Below are positions 55,174-64,000 of a stretch of DNA of 64,000 nucleotides, piece after piece. Both the position numbers and the translations under genes were made by a program. Source of the DNA: an uncultured Clostridium sp. (GTDB lineage Bacteria > Bacillota > Clostridia > TANB77 > CAG-508); contig CANPDB010000002.1 of assembly GCA_947572725.1 (NCBI GenBank), positions 22,849 to 86,848 of the forward strand, given 5' to 3'. Under the pieces are notes generated by a model that was not told the origin of the DNA, did no database searches, and saw only the letters and a program-made list of their open reading frames with translations. Position 1 is the stretch's first letter; each line of letters starts with the position of its first letter.

Positions 55174-56439
55174 TTATACTTTTATTGCAATTTTATTATA
55201 TCTACATTTAGACAAATATTTTTGTGCCAAACAATAAATTACATATGAAATCCAAACACCTATAATTCCTAACATTGTGTAAGATAAAACAGTTGCTATT
55301 ATTATTTTTATTATAGAAGTAATAAAATTTCTTTTAGCTAGAAATTCAAATTCTCTTAAACCTCGAAGAATTCCATAATAATATGTGCCACTAATTTCTG
55401 CATATTGACCAATTAACAATAATGGTAAAACAGAATAAAAAATATTCATTAAATTATTTTCTTTTAAAGAAATATAAGCAATAATAATAGCAATAACACC
55501 AGTTAAAATTGGAACAATAAATGACAAAATATTTATAACTTTTCTTATAGCAATCTTAGCTGCTTGAATTCTATCTTTTATTTTACTACTACTTTCTATT
55601 CCAACAGTTATTGAAATTCCATCACTAAAACCTTGAATAAATGCTTGGGAAACATCTCTTATTTGTATAACAATTACATGAACAGCATACTCTAAAGGTC
55701 CTATTCTTGAAACTAGTATATTAAATACGAAAGTATCAATTCTAGATACAATTCTTTCTATACAATTCCATTTAAATAGATTAAATATTTGAATAGAAAT
55801 CTCTTTTTTTATTTTATATTTAATTTCATTTTTTGTTTTTAACAATAAATATATACATAGAATTGTATCTATAATTACTGTAACATATGCAACACCTGCC
55901 ACCCCATATCCTAATTTAACAACTAATAAGTCCAATATTAAATTTAATATAGCTGCTACAATTCTTAAAATCATTATGTTTTTTTGTTTTCCCATTGTTC
56001 TTTGATGTCCTGTTAATATTGTCGTTATGGAACTTTGAATAAATCCTATTAATCTTATAGAAATATAGGTAATACATATTTGGTCTACATTAAATAATTG
56101 TGGAAAGATAGGTTTTATTAGTATTACTATAATTATTGTTATAATTGAAATAAAAATACTTAGTATGATTGAATTACCAGTTTGTAAATTAATTCTTCCT
56201 TTATCATTTTCGCCTTTTGCTTTTGAAAGTAGTGCTATATTTGATATGTTTATTGATTGGATAGACATGTTCATTATATTTAATACTACACCCATTGCTC
56301 CTATTGCACCTAATTCACTAGTTCCTAATGTAGCAATGACAATAGTATCTATTAATGTCATTAAAATATTTATAAAATTTTCAAATGCTATTGGTAAAGA
56401 TACTTTTAGTTGTTTTTTTACATCTATTACTTCATCCAT
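55174..56439 (-). CDS. MATE family exporter (DinF-like)
   Basis: 421 aa with about 12 helices. The N-terminal VSLPIAFENFINILMTLIDT and the ELGAIGAMG loop are MATE features. It is distinct from the MATE gene at 2851 and closer to the DinF-type branch. The substrate is unknown. It lies just outside the asnB-linked island, co-directional with the nucleotidyltransferase pair (30 nt gap) and possibly co-transcribed with it. Confidence 0.9.
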   Translation of the reverse strand: MDEVIDVKKQLKVSLPIAFENFINILMTLIDTIVIATLGTSELGAIGAMGVVLNIMNMSIQSINISNIALLSKAKGENDKGRINLQTGNSIILSIFISIITIIIVILIKPIFPQLFNVDQICITYISIRLIGFIQSSITTILTGHQRTMGKQKNIMILRIVAAILNLILDLLVVKLGYGVAGVAYVTVIIDTILCIYLLLKTKNEIKYKIKKEISIQIFNLFKWNCIERIVSRIDTFVFNILVSRIGPLEYAVHVIVIQIRDVSQAFIQGFSDGISITVGIESSSKIKDRIQAAKIAIRKVINILSFIVPILTGVIAIIIAYISLKENNLMNIFYSVLPLLLIGQYAEISGTYYYGILRGLREFEFLAKRNFITSIIKIIIATVLSYTMLGIIGVWISYVIYCLAQKYLSKCRYNKIAIKV

Positions 56440-56527
56440 TATTTGATTGCTCCATAATTAAATTTCAATTTTACAATATATATAATAAAAGTACAATATC
56501 TATATAAGAAATGTACTTTTATAAAAA

Positions 56528-56785
56528 TTATCTCTCTTTTACCGCTACCATTAGTTCATTTGATTGAACTACTCTAATGTTGTGTTTATATTCATATTTA
56601 TCTCCTGTAAAGAAAACTTTATATCCTTTATTTTCAAAAAAGTCTTTATTTATTATTAAAAAATTAGCGACATCCTCTTCTGATAAATTGTTTTTTATTC
56701 TTAATTCATAAAAAGTATATATAACACAATGTTCATCTTCTTCTAATTTTTTATCTATGTAATTCATTACAAATTCGCCTGTCAT
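56528..56785 (-). CDS. Hypothetical protein (85 aa)
   Basis: Start at 56785 with TGGAGGAA upstream. Acidic alpha/beta protein without membrane segments; no family recognised (MTGEFVMNYIDKKLEEDEHC). It sits alone between the MATE gene and a 125-aa gene, both co-directional. Confidence 0.7.
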   Translation of the reverse strand: MTGEFVMNYIDKKLEEDEHCVIYTFYELRIKNNLSEEDVANFLIINKDFFENKGYKVFFTGDKYEYKHNIRVVQSNELMVAVKER

Positions 56786-56861
56786 ATCTTATTCCTCCAT
56801 ATTAATTACTATATTATTACTTATTATATATATTAAATATCTTATATATTTTTATAAATTA

Positions 56862-57239
56862 TTATTCTCCTAATTCTTTATCTTCTGAGTTTTTAAATAG
56901 TAGTCTCTTTTTAGCTTCTAAATTTAGTCCTTGTATTCCTTGTGACAATTGATTTGAACTATAAGTTCCAATTTCTGGTCTTTCTATATTACTTTTATTT
57001 TGTTCTGTATTGCTTTTGGAGTCAGCATATTTTTTTGCATACTGCTCTTTAAATTCCCTACTTTTTTCCTTACCACTTTTTTCTTTTTTTGGTTTATCGT
57101 CATCCACTTTCTTTTGTTCTAATCTTTGGTGTTCTAAATCAGAACCATTTGCTGGTGCAACCCTTTTGGTTGACCCTCTACTATTTTTTTGTTTTTTACT
57201 CGCAACTTCATTAATAATCTCACTTGTTTGATCTATCAT
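56862..57239 (-). CDS. Low-complexity hypothetical protein (125 aa)
   Basis: A strong ribosome site (AAAGGAGAT) precedes the ATG. Rich in K, E, S, N and Q, without predicted structure except short charged helices (KEKSGKEKSREFKEQYAKKY). No family recognised. It could be a small nucleic-acid-associated or disordered protein. Confidence 0.6.
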   Translation of the reverse strand: MIDQTSEIINEVASKKQKNSRGSTKRVAPANGSDLEHQRLEQKKVDDDKPKKEKSGKEKSREFKEQYAKKYADSKSNTEQNKSNIERPEIGTYSSNQLSQGIQGLNLEAKKRLLFKNSEDKELGE

Positions 57240-57300
57240 AATTATTTATCTCCTTTGTTAAATCTAAATATATTATAGCATAAACATATGTAAAAAAAAA

Positions 57301-57337
57301 GAAAATAAGGAAAATTTAACAAATTTTCCTTATTTTA
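57301..57337 (-). terminator. Terminator at the mutS stop codon
   Basis: On the minus strand AAAATAAGGAAAATTT pairs with AAATTTTCCTTATTTT and is followed by nine Ts. The left arm contains the TAA stop of the shifted mutS frame (57330-57332), so the gene's end and the terminator coincide exactly. This supports the joined mutS reading. Confidence 0.85.
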
Positions 57338-59955
57338 ATTTTTCCTTAATTTTCACTAAAGTATTTAATGCATCAATTGGTGTTAACTCATTTAAATTAA
57401 TTTTATCAACTTCGTGAGCAATTTCTGCTAATTTATAATTATACATATCAAATTGTCCTTCAACCTGTTTCTTGTTTTTTTCTTCTTGTTTTTTACCTGT
57501 TAAAATATTTTTTCTTTCTAAAGAACGCAAAATTTCATCAGCTTTTCCGTGTTACTTCTTTTGGTACACCTGCTAGTCTTGCTACATGAATACCATAACT
57601 TTCGTCTGTTCCTCCTCTTACAATTTTTCTAAGAAATATTATATCTTCTCCTTTTTCTTTAACAGCAATATTATAATTTTTAATTCCTTCTAGTTTATCT
57701 TCTAGTTCTGTTAATTCGTGATAATGTGTAGCAAATAATGTTTTTGCTCCACACTTTTCTGTATTTGCAATATATTGTGCTACTGCCCAAGCAATTGATA
57801 ATCCATCATATGTTGATGTTCCTCTTCCTATTTCATCAAGGATAACTAGACTGTTAGATGTTGCTTCTTTTAATATGTTTGCTACTTCCATCATTTCTAC
57901 CATAAATGTACTTTGACCCATACTTAAATCGTCTGATGCTCCAACTCTTGTAAAGATTTTATCAACTATACCTATTTGTGCTGTTTCTGCTGGTACAAAA
58001 CTTCCTACTTGTGCCATTAAAGTAATCAGTGCTACTTGCCTCATATATGTAGACTTTCCAGCCATATTAGGCCCTGTAATAATAGATAGTCTGTTTTCTT
58101 CTTTGTCTAAATATGTATCATTTTCAACAAAAATACCTGCTCCTAACATTTTTTCTATTACTGGATGTCTACCATTTTTTATGTCTACTATTCCCGAAAC
58201 GTCTACTTTTGGCATACAGTAATTCATATCTTCTGCAACAGTCGCAAATGACGCTAAAACATCTAATGTAGATACAATTTCACTTGTTTTTTGTAATCGT
58301 ACAATATTTTTTGATATTTCTTCTCTTACTTCTGTAAAAGCATTGTATTCTAATACAACTACCTTTTCTTCTGATCCTAAAATTTGATTTTCTAAATTTT
58401 TTAGTTCTTCTGTTATGTATCTTTCTGCATTTGTAAGAGTTTGTTTCCTTATATATCTTTCTGGAACTTGATTTAAATATGATTTTGTTACTTCTAAGAA
58501 ATATCCAAATACTTTATTAAATCCTATCTTCAGATTTTTAATTCCTGTTTTTTCTTTTTCATCTGCTTCTAATTGAATTAACCAATTTTTTCCTTCTGTT
58601 TGTGCAGTTTTTAATTTATCAATTTCTTCATCATAACCTAATTTAATAATTCCACCTTCTTTAACAGTCATTGGTGGTTCATCTACAATAGCTATATCTA
58701 TCAATTTATGAATATCTTGTAATTCATCTAAATTTTCATATAGTTCTTTTAATAATTCTGATTTTCCTTCTGACAAACTCCTTTTTACTTCTGGCAATTT
58801 ATATAAAGAATTTTTTAATGTAACCATATCTCTGGCATTAGCATTTCCATAAGCCATTTTACCTGCTAAACGCTCTATATCATATACTTTTTTAAGACTT
58901 TCTATAATTTCTCCTCTTAGCATAATATTGTCTTTTAATTCTTTAACAGCATCTAGCCTTTTATTAATTTCTTTAACATCTATTAATGGATCATTTAGCC
59001 ATCTTCTTAATAATCTTCCTCCCATTGAAGTAGAGGTTTTATCTAACACCCAAAGTAATGTACCTTTTTTTGACTTATCTCTCATTCTCTCAGTAATTTC
59101 AAGGTTTCTTCTAGCATTAATATCTAATGCCATATATCTTGAAAGTTTATACATAGTAATTTTATTAATATGATCCAAAGTTGTTTTTTGTGTTTGTTCT
59201 ATATACTCTATTAATGCATTTATAGAACTAATTGATAGCTCTTTTTCTTCAATATTTTCTACTTTTTTTCCATCAGTATCAACAAGATTAAACCTAACAT
59301 CTAAATTATTTACTTCATTTGTAAAAAATTTATCATTAAACTTTGTAATATAAACATTTTCAAATCTTTCTTTAATTTTATTAACCTCTTCTTCACAAGT
59401 TGAAAGCATTGAATTTACAACTAATTCTGATGGTGTATATCTTGCAATTTCATCTAACAACATTGGGAAATTATGATTATCTCTGATTTCTGCTGAATAA
59501 AACTCACCTGTTGAAATATCACACACACTAATTCCAAAATAAATTCCTGACTTAAAAATTGACATTATATAATTATTTTTTCTTTCTTCCAACATATTGC
59601 TATCCACAATAGTTCCAGGAGTTACTACTCTAATTACTCCTCTTTTTACAATCCCTTTAGTTTCTTTGGGATCTTCTAATTGCTCACAAATTGCAACTTT
59701 ATATCCTTTTGCAATTAACCTTGCTACATATGTATCTGCTGCATGATGAGGTACACCACACATTGGTGCTCTTTCTGCTTGTCCACAATCTTTACCTGTT
59801 AAAGTTAATTCTAACTCTCTTGAAACAGTTACTGCATCATCAAAAAACATTTCATAAAAATCGCCTAAACGATAAAATAAAATGCAATCTTTGTATTCTT
59901 CTTTCGTTTCAATATATTTTTGCATCATTGGTGAATATTCTGACATATTTATCAC
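57330..59955 (-). CDS. mutS: DNA mismatch repair protein MutS, read through one CGG +1 frameshift
   Basis: Recognises mismatches and starts repair. The first frame gives 802 residues: the N-terminal mismatch-binding GDFYEMFFDDA (Phe-x-Glu), then the ATPase GPNMAGKSTYMRQ, ILDEIGRGTSTYDG and FATHYHEL. At 57547-57549 it hits CGG and stops three codons later. Skipping the C gives VTGKADEILRSLERKN and a 72-residue tail ending at the terminator. The total of 874 aa is the normal MutS length, and GVPKEVxxxAxEIL is the family consensus there. A GAGACA-type palindrome lies just before GAGGAGTG. Confidence 0.95.
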
Positions 59956-59961
59956 TCCTCT

Positions 59962-59994
59962 TTTGAGACAGTTGGGACAGTCTTAAAATGTCTC
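59962..59994. repeat. REP-like palindrome (GAGACA type) before mutS
   Basis: On the minus strand TGAGACATTTTAAGAC and GTCCCAACTGTCTCA follow the stop of the 263-aa gene by 3 nt and end 3 nt before the mutS ribosome site GAGGAG. Confidence 0.85.
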
Positions 59995-59998
59995 ATTT

Positions 59999-60790
59999 TT
60001 ATTGTATTTTTTGTCGAACTCTGTCATTTATTTTTGATTGTCTTTCTATAATATATTTTATTTTTTGTTTGTATTCTTTTCTATCTTCTGTTCTTGGTAA
60101 AATATACATTCTGTCTAAATCTTCTTTACTTCTACCATATCTTTTTTCATATTCTTCATCTTTTCTTTTAAAACAAAAATTAAATTCTTCTACTGGAATT
60201 ATATCTGTACTAGCAGTTGTTACAATATGTAATATTCTTTGAAATATTTTCTGTGTACTAACTTGCAAATTTGCTTCCCCTAAATTTTGTACTAAATATT
60301 TTGCTGAATTTTTTAGTTTTCCATCCTTTGTTAATACTTTTATTTCATTCAAAAAAGCTAATGTTCTATATATTTTTTCATTTCCTATACTATAAAAGTA
60401 ACCTTTGCTTTTTTTCATTAATATATTTAATTCTTTTTCATTTATAAAATCTAATTCTTGGCATATCTCTTCTTTTTCTTGTAATAATTGTTCATTATCC
60501 TGAGATGCTATTCTTGGATATCTTTTTATTAGATTTATTATATCATCATCCGATATATAAGCTTTGTCTTTCTTTAATATTCCAGTATTTCTTCTTTTAA
60601 AAAAAGTACTAATCTGTGATACATTTTTAATAAATGTATCTACATTCATAGAGTCAAAATCTTCTTTTAAAAATAATTTTCCTAACTGACTAGCAAATTT
60701 TATTGGAAAATTATTTGATAAAATTTCTATACTAGCATCATATTGTTTATTTTCTCCTAAATTAATAGCTTTTGTTATATTTTTACTCAT
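59999..60790 (-). CDS. Hypothetical protein (263 aa) between miaB and mutS
   Basis: Helical, basic protein with no recognised family (MSKNITKAINLGENKQYDAS). No membrane segment or signal peptide. It is flanked on both sides by GAGACA-type palindromes and sits between two conserved neighbours (miaB and mutS), which are often adjacent in Firmicutes, so it looks like an insertion into that pair. AAGGAG precedes the ATG. Confidence 0.75.
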   Translation of the reverse strand: MSKNITKAINLGENKQYDASIEILSNNFPIKFASQLGKLFLKEDFDSMNVDTFIKNVSQISTFFKRRNTGILKKDKAYISDDDIINLIKRYPRIASQDNEQLLQEKEEICQELDFINEKELNILMKKSKGYFYSIGNEKIYRTLAFLNEIKVLTKDGKLKNSAKYLVQNLGEANLQVSTQKIFQRILHIVTTASTDIIPVEEFNFCFKRKDEEYEKRYGRSKEDLDRMYILPRTEDRKEYKQKIKYIIERQSKINDRVRQKIQ

Positions 60791-60807
60791 TTTGAAAACT
60801 CCTTTCT

Positions 60808-60839
60808 TGAGACAGTTGGGACGGTCTTAAAATGTCTCT
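60808..60839. repeat. REP-like palindrome (GAGACA type) supplying the miaB stop codon
   Basis: On the minus strand the miaB frame ends GAG ACA TTT TAA, which is the start of the repeat. The unit runs on through GACCGTCCCAACTGTCTCA to 3 nt before the AAGGAG of the 263-aa gene. The repeat thus encodes the last residues ETF of MiaB. Confidence 0.85.
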
Positions 60840-62272
60840 TTTAATTTTGAATATTCCCTCATAATTTCTCCTTTCAGATACCACATATGTTCTGAAACAA
60901 TTTGAATATTTTGTATAGTTCCAATTAATTTTTGCTCCCCTTCAAAAACAACTACTTTATTGCTATCAGTTCTTCCTGTGAGCATTTTTTGATTGTTTTT
61001 GCTTGTTCCTTCTACTAATATTTTCTGATTTGTTCTTACATATTTTTGATTATTTTGAGCGATTTGACTTTCTACTAGTTCTTTTAATTTATCAAATCTT
61101 TTATGTTTTATCTCTTCTGGAATTTGATTTTGCATTCTGTCTCCTGGGGTTCCTACTCTTCTTGAATATATGAACATATACACTTGCTCAAAATTTACTT
61201 TTCTTACTACATCTAATGTATCTTCAAATTCTTCTTCTGTTTCTCCTGGGAATCCTACGATTATGTCTGTTGATAATGTTAAATTTGGAATTGTTTTTTT
61301 CATTTTTTCTACCAACTCTAAATATTGTTCTTTTGTATACTTTCTGTTCATTTCTTTTAATATTTTTGTGTTTCCTGATTGTAATGGTAAATGTACCAAT
61401 TTACATACTTTTTCACATTTCGCAATTGCATCTATTACATCATCTGTAAAATCTTTTGGATGTGGTGAAATAAATCTTATTCTTTCTATTCCATCTATTT
61501 CATTTATTGTTTTTAATAATGTTGCAAATGAATTAATTCCTCTATATTCCTCAAATTGAATGTTTTTTTCTCTTTCAACTCGTAAATATGAATTTACATT
61601 TTGCCCAAGTAATGTAATTTCTTTGTATCCTTTTTTTGCTAAATCTTCTACTTCATCTATAATGTCCTTTGGTGCTCGGCTTCTTTCTATTCCTCTTACA
61701 TATGGAACTATGCAATAACTACAGAAGTTGTTGCAACCATTCATTATTGTAACAGAGGCTTTAAATTTACTTTCTCTTTTTATTGGTAATCCTTCATAAA
61801 TTTCTCCATCAATGTCTATTATGTCTTCTTGTTTTCTTTTTTCTACTAAGACTTTATATAAATCTTCTGGAAATTTGTGTAGTGTATGAGTTCCAAATAG
61901 AATATCTACAAATGGATAGCTTTGTTTTATTTTGTCTGTAATGTGTTTTTCTTGCATCATGCAACCACCAATTGCTATGATAATTCCTTTCTCTTCTTTT
62001 AATTTTTTTAGTTCTCCTAATTTTCCGAATAGCCTTTCTTCTGCATTTTCTCTAACACAACATGTGTTAAACAATACTATATCTGCTTTTGTTTGGTTTT
62101 CACTTTTTGTGTACCCCATTTGTTCTAACATACCACATAATTTCTCTGAGTCGTTTTCGTTTAATTGACATCCCATTGTTAAAATGTGATAGTATAGCGG
62201 TTTTTCTTTATTTATTTCTTTTACTTTGTTTATGTATTGTTTTTGTTCTTTTATTTCTTTTGATGTGTCCAA
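60827..62272 (-). CDS. miaB: tRNA-2-methylthio-N6-dimethylallyladenosine synthase
   Basis: Adds the methylthio group to i6A37 of tRNA. 481 aa. The N-terminal MTTase domain (GCQLNENDSEKLCGML, NTCCVRENAEERLFG), the radical SAM cluster CNNFCSYCIVPYVRG, and a TRAM domain at the end are all present; three further cysteines hold the second cluster. A GAGACA-type palindrome overlaps its 3' end. It lies upstream of mutS as in many Firmicutes. Confidence 0.96.
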   Translation of the reverse strand: MDTSKEIKEQKQYINKVKEINKEKPLYYHILTMGCQLNENDSEKLCGMLEQMGYTKSENQTKADIVLFNTCCVRENAEERLFGKLGELKKLKEEKGIIIAIGGCMMQEKHITDKIKQSYPFVDILFGTHTLHKFPEDLYKVLVEKRKQEDIIDIDGEIYEGLPIKRESKFKASVTIMNGCNNFCSYCIVPYVRGIERSRAPKDIIDEVEDLAKKGYKEITLLGQNVNSYLRVEREKNIQFEEYRGINSFATLLKTINEIDGIERIRFISPHPKDFTDDVIDAIAKCEKVCKLVHLPLQSGNTKILKEMNRKYTKEQYLELVEKMKKTIPNLTLSTDIIVGFPGETEEEFEDTLDVVRKVNFEQVYMFIYSRRVGTPGDRMQNQIPEEIKHKRFDKLKELVESQIAQNNQKYVRTNQKILVEGTSKNNQKMLTGRTDSNKVVVFEGEQKLIGTIQNIQIVSEHMWYLKGEIMREYSKLKETF

Positions 62273-62349
62273 TTTTATTCCTCCATTTTCTTAGATATTG
62301 TAATATATTTTGTCGCTTTTTGCAAGATAAATCTGACAATCATTTAAAA

Positions 62350-62394
62350 TGAAAATAAGAGAACATCCAAGAATAGGAAATTCTCTTATTTAAA
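62350..62394 (-). terminator. Terminator after the LPXTG protein gene
   Basis: On the minus strand AAATAAGAGAA pairs with TTCTCTTATTT, followed by a T-rich stretch. It is located 20 nt downstream of the stop at 62415. Confidence 0.7.
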
Positions 62395-62414
62395 TAAGTT
62401 ATATTAATTCTATT

Positions 62415-63179
62415 TTATTGAATATCTCTATATTGTTTATTCTTTATGTAAAGCGTAATTGCAATAATTACAATTATAAAAAATACTACAGAAAACATAG
62501 TGTTTTTTCCTGTTTTTGGTAATGTTGCTTTTTCTGTATTTTTGTTGTTATTATTTGAATTTGCAGAATTATTAATCTTATTGTTGTTTGAATTTGTAGA
62601 TGTATTAACCGCATTATCATTTGAAGTTGTAACTATATTAGTGCTATTATTTAATGTACTATTTGAACTTATATTTGAGCCTTCTTCTGCTTTATTTCTT
62701 GCAACTTCTTTATTCACAGTAACTCTAACAGCCCCATATTCTGTCAACTTATATAATTCTGAATCAAAAACAAATGATTCATTAGAATTAAATTCTGGAT
62801 TTATTTCTATTTTAAAGCCATCAAAGTTTTTATCTCCCAATTCAAAACTACTATAAGTAGAGCTAAAATATTTCGATACATTACTTGAGTCAAAAATTAT
62901 ATTTAACACAGATATTATGGAATTATAACTATTTTCTGTTAATTTGTTTTTTTCTCTTATAGTAAAAGTTACATTATTTTTATCATCATAATTTGATTTT
63001 TTTACTAATACAAGATCCGTTTTGTTGTCTTTGTTAAAAGTCAATGTTCCTTCTCCTTGAAGAGAACTTTTCCACTCTTCTAATTCATTCACTTCAATAT
63101 AAGATGATGCAAATGATATTGATGCAAAAAGACTTATAGTACAAATATATACTAGTATAGCTATTAGATATTTTTTCAT
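62415..63179 (-). CDS. LPXTG cell-wall anchored surface protein
   Basis: 254 aa from the ATG at 63179 after TTGGGGGG. A signal peptide (KKYLIAILVYICTISLFASI then SFASS) is followed by a domain of about 130 residues of unknown family. Next is an Asn/Ser/Thr-rich spacer (about 165-215). The end is a sorting signal: LPKTG, a hydrophobic helix (VVFFIIVIIAITLYI) and a positive tail (KNKQYRDIQ). Sortase would attach it to peptidoglycan; no sortase gene is in the window. Confidence 0.88.
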   Translation of the reverse strand: MKKYLIAILVYICTISLFASISFASSYIEVNELEEWKSSLQGEGTLTFNKDNKTDLVLVKKSNYDDKNNVTFTIREKNKLTENSYNSIISVLNIIFDSSNVSKYFSSTYSSFELGDKNFDGFKIEINPEFNSNESFVFDSELYKLTEYGAVRVTVNKEVARNKAEEGSNISSNSTLNNSTNIVTTSNDNAVNTSTNSNNNKINNSANSNNNNKNTEKATLPKTGKNTMFSVVFFIIVIIAITLYIKNKQYRDIQ

Positions 63180-63412
63180 TTGTTTTCCCCCCAATTTATT
63201 TCAATATATAAATATATATTATCATTATTCGATTTATTTGTAAATATTTATTATGTTACATTTTTGTTACATAAAGATTTATAAATCTATGTTATATGTA
63301 TTGTTTCTTAACTTAAATATTTAAGCTTTAAAGTAGAAATTTTCTAGAATTCAAAAAAATAAAGCTTGATTTTATCAAACTCCATTTCATTTTTATAATT
63401 AACATTACTTGC

Positions 63413-63613
63413 TTATGCAAGACCATATTTTTTCTTAAATTTATCTGCTCTACCACCAACTGTTTCTTGTCTTAAGTTTCCTGTCCAATATGGATGGCAT
63501 TTAGAACAAACATCTACTTTTAAATCTTTTTTTGTTGAACCAACTTCTATAACATTACCACATGCACATGTTATTGTTGTTTGGTTATATTCTGGATGTA
63601 AATCTTTTTTCAT
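63413..63613 (-). CDS. rpmE: 50S ribosomal protein L31 (zinc-binding form)
   Basis: 66 aa. MKKDLHPEYNQTTITCACGN and CSKCHPYWTG show the CxC...CxxC zinc set of the C+ type. VGGRADKFKKKYGL is the normal end. AGAGGTG precedes the ATG. Confidence 0.97.
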   Translation of the reverse strand: MKKDLHPEYNQTTITCACGNVIEVGSTKKDLKVDVCSKCHPYWTGNLRQETVGGRADKFKKKYGLA

Positions 63614-63708
63614 TTAAGTTCACCTCTTTCTTGTTATTAAAAATAATTTGACTGTTTTTTATCATAACATATTTTTTATTTTTTTTCAAGTATATTTATA
63701 TTCTTTTT

Positions 63709-63855
63709 CTATTTTTCTTGTTTTTGCATATATTGTGCTGAATATAGCATTTCTTTATTTAATGATATTTTGTTTACTAATTTTCCCATTACATTAAATA
63801 CACAAGCTATTATTAAAATTAGCATTCCTATTCTCTTCCAATGTTTTGTAAACAT
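63709..63855 (-). CDS. Small membrane protein (48 aa)
   Basis: MFTKHWKRIGMLILIIACVF starts an apparent single-pass membrane peptide with a charged C-terminal tail ending QKQEK. It has a good ribosome site (GGAGAAAAG). No family recognised. It is upstream of rpmE on the same strand. Confidence 0.6.
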   Translation of the reverse strand: MFTKHWKRIGMLILIIACVFNVMGKLVNKISLNKEMLYSAQYMQKQEK

Positions 63856-64000
63856 ATCTTTTCTCCTTATTTTAATCAATACATATTCATTATACTTTTT
63901 ATTTTTAAAATTGTCAATAATTTTACTACTTTTTGGTTATACTACTATGATTAATTTATGATAATGTCTTAAGTAATAACTTTAGAAAATGTCCCAACTT

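Noticed and set aside
11127-57549. Treating the six split genes as ordinary pseudogenes or as random assembly indels
   Set aside because: All seven breaks share the same codon and the same one-base offset, none is in a homopolymer, and the asnB tail copies show silent divergence in the restored frame. Random decay or typical read errors would not do this. Read data would still be needed to exclude a systematic artefact.

Overview
The window is very AT-rich (roughly 28% GC by eye) and comes from a spore-forming, anaerobic Clostridia-type Firmicute. The evidence is a complete spoIIAA-spoIIAB-sigF operon next to spoIID and a SpoIIQ-like peptidase, a class A RNase P RNA, a SAM-I riboswitch on metK, an LPXTG surface protein and Firmicute-type REP-like repeats. 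Nearly all genes lie on the minus strand. The plus-strand genes are a GH3 beta-glucosidase, a 93-aa ORF and asnB. An uncultured gut clostridial lineage is likely, but the species cannot be fixed from this window.

Layout. 0-9 kb: partial acyl-CoA synthetase, an enolase tail remnant, a HEPN/MNT pair, a MATE exporter, DUF1893 plus ECF S component, a ferredoxin-type aldo/keto reductase, a pentapeptide protein, metK and a HAM1-like pyrophosphatase. 9.5-14 kb: divergent glycoside genes. 14-27 kb: FtsX-type ABC transporter, a coiled-coil/acidic repeat protein, a class B PBP, an MFS transporter, an Mbeg1-like hydrolase, rnpB and a Ser/Gly-rich membrane protein. 27-34 kb: housekeeping genes dtd, gpsA, plsY, der and pyk. 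34-40 kb: sporulation cluster, rpmF and a DUF5662 gene. 40.7-55 kb: asnB followed by an accessory island of modules punctuated by four extra copies of the asnB 3' end. 55-64 kb: MATE, mutS, miaB, an LPXTG protein and rpmE.

The main finding is a recoding pattern. Six genes (glycoamylase-like, GH3, MFS, the Ser/Gly-rich membrane protein, asnB and mutS) are each broken by what looks like a single-base frameshift. At all seven break points (asnB has two) the zero-frame codon is CGG, and skipping its C restores the reading frame with a glycine (GGA or GGT). By manual scan, CGG occurs in frame only nine times in the window. Seven are these sites. The other two are in genes of foreign-looking composition, where a shift would truncate the protein. 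About 40 out-of-frame CGG triplets have no effect. The diverged copies of the asnB 3' end differ from asnB almost only at synonymous positions of the shifted frame, so that frame is the one under selection. I infer that CGG is not read as arginine here but triggers +1 frameshifting (or CGGN is read as a quadruplet for Gly).

Other notable structure: (i) REP-like palindromes that sit directly against stop codons (GTTGCCA type) or ribosome binding sites (GAGACA type); (ii) large nested palindromes with a constant core but copy-specific outer arms; (iii) an integration array at the asnB 3' end, carrying a radical SAM/kinase/Nudix/ATP-grasp/epimerase operon, a DinD gene, duplicated DUF2000 and ORF6N genes, and a mosaic of gene debris.
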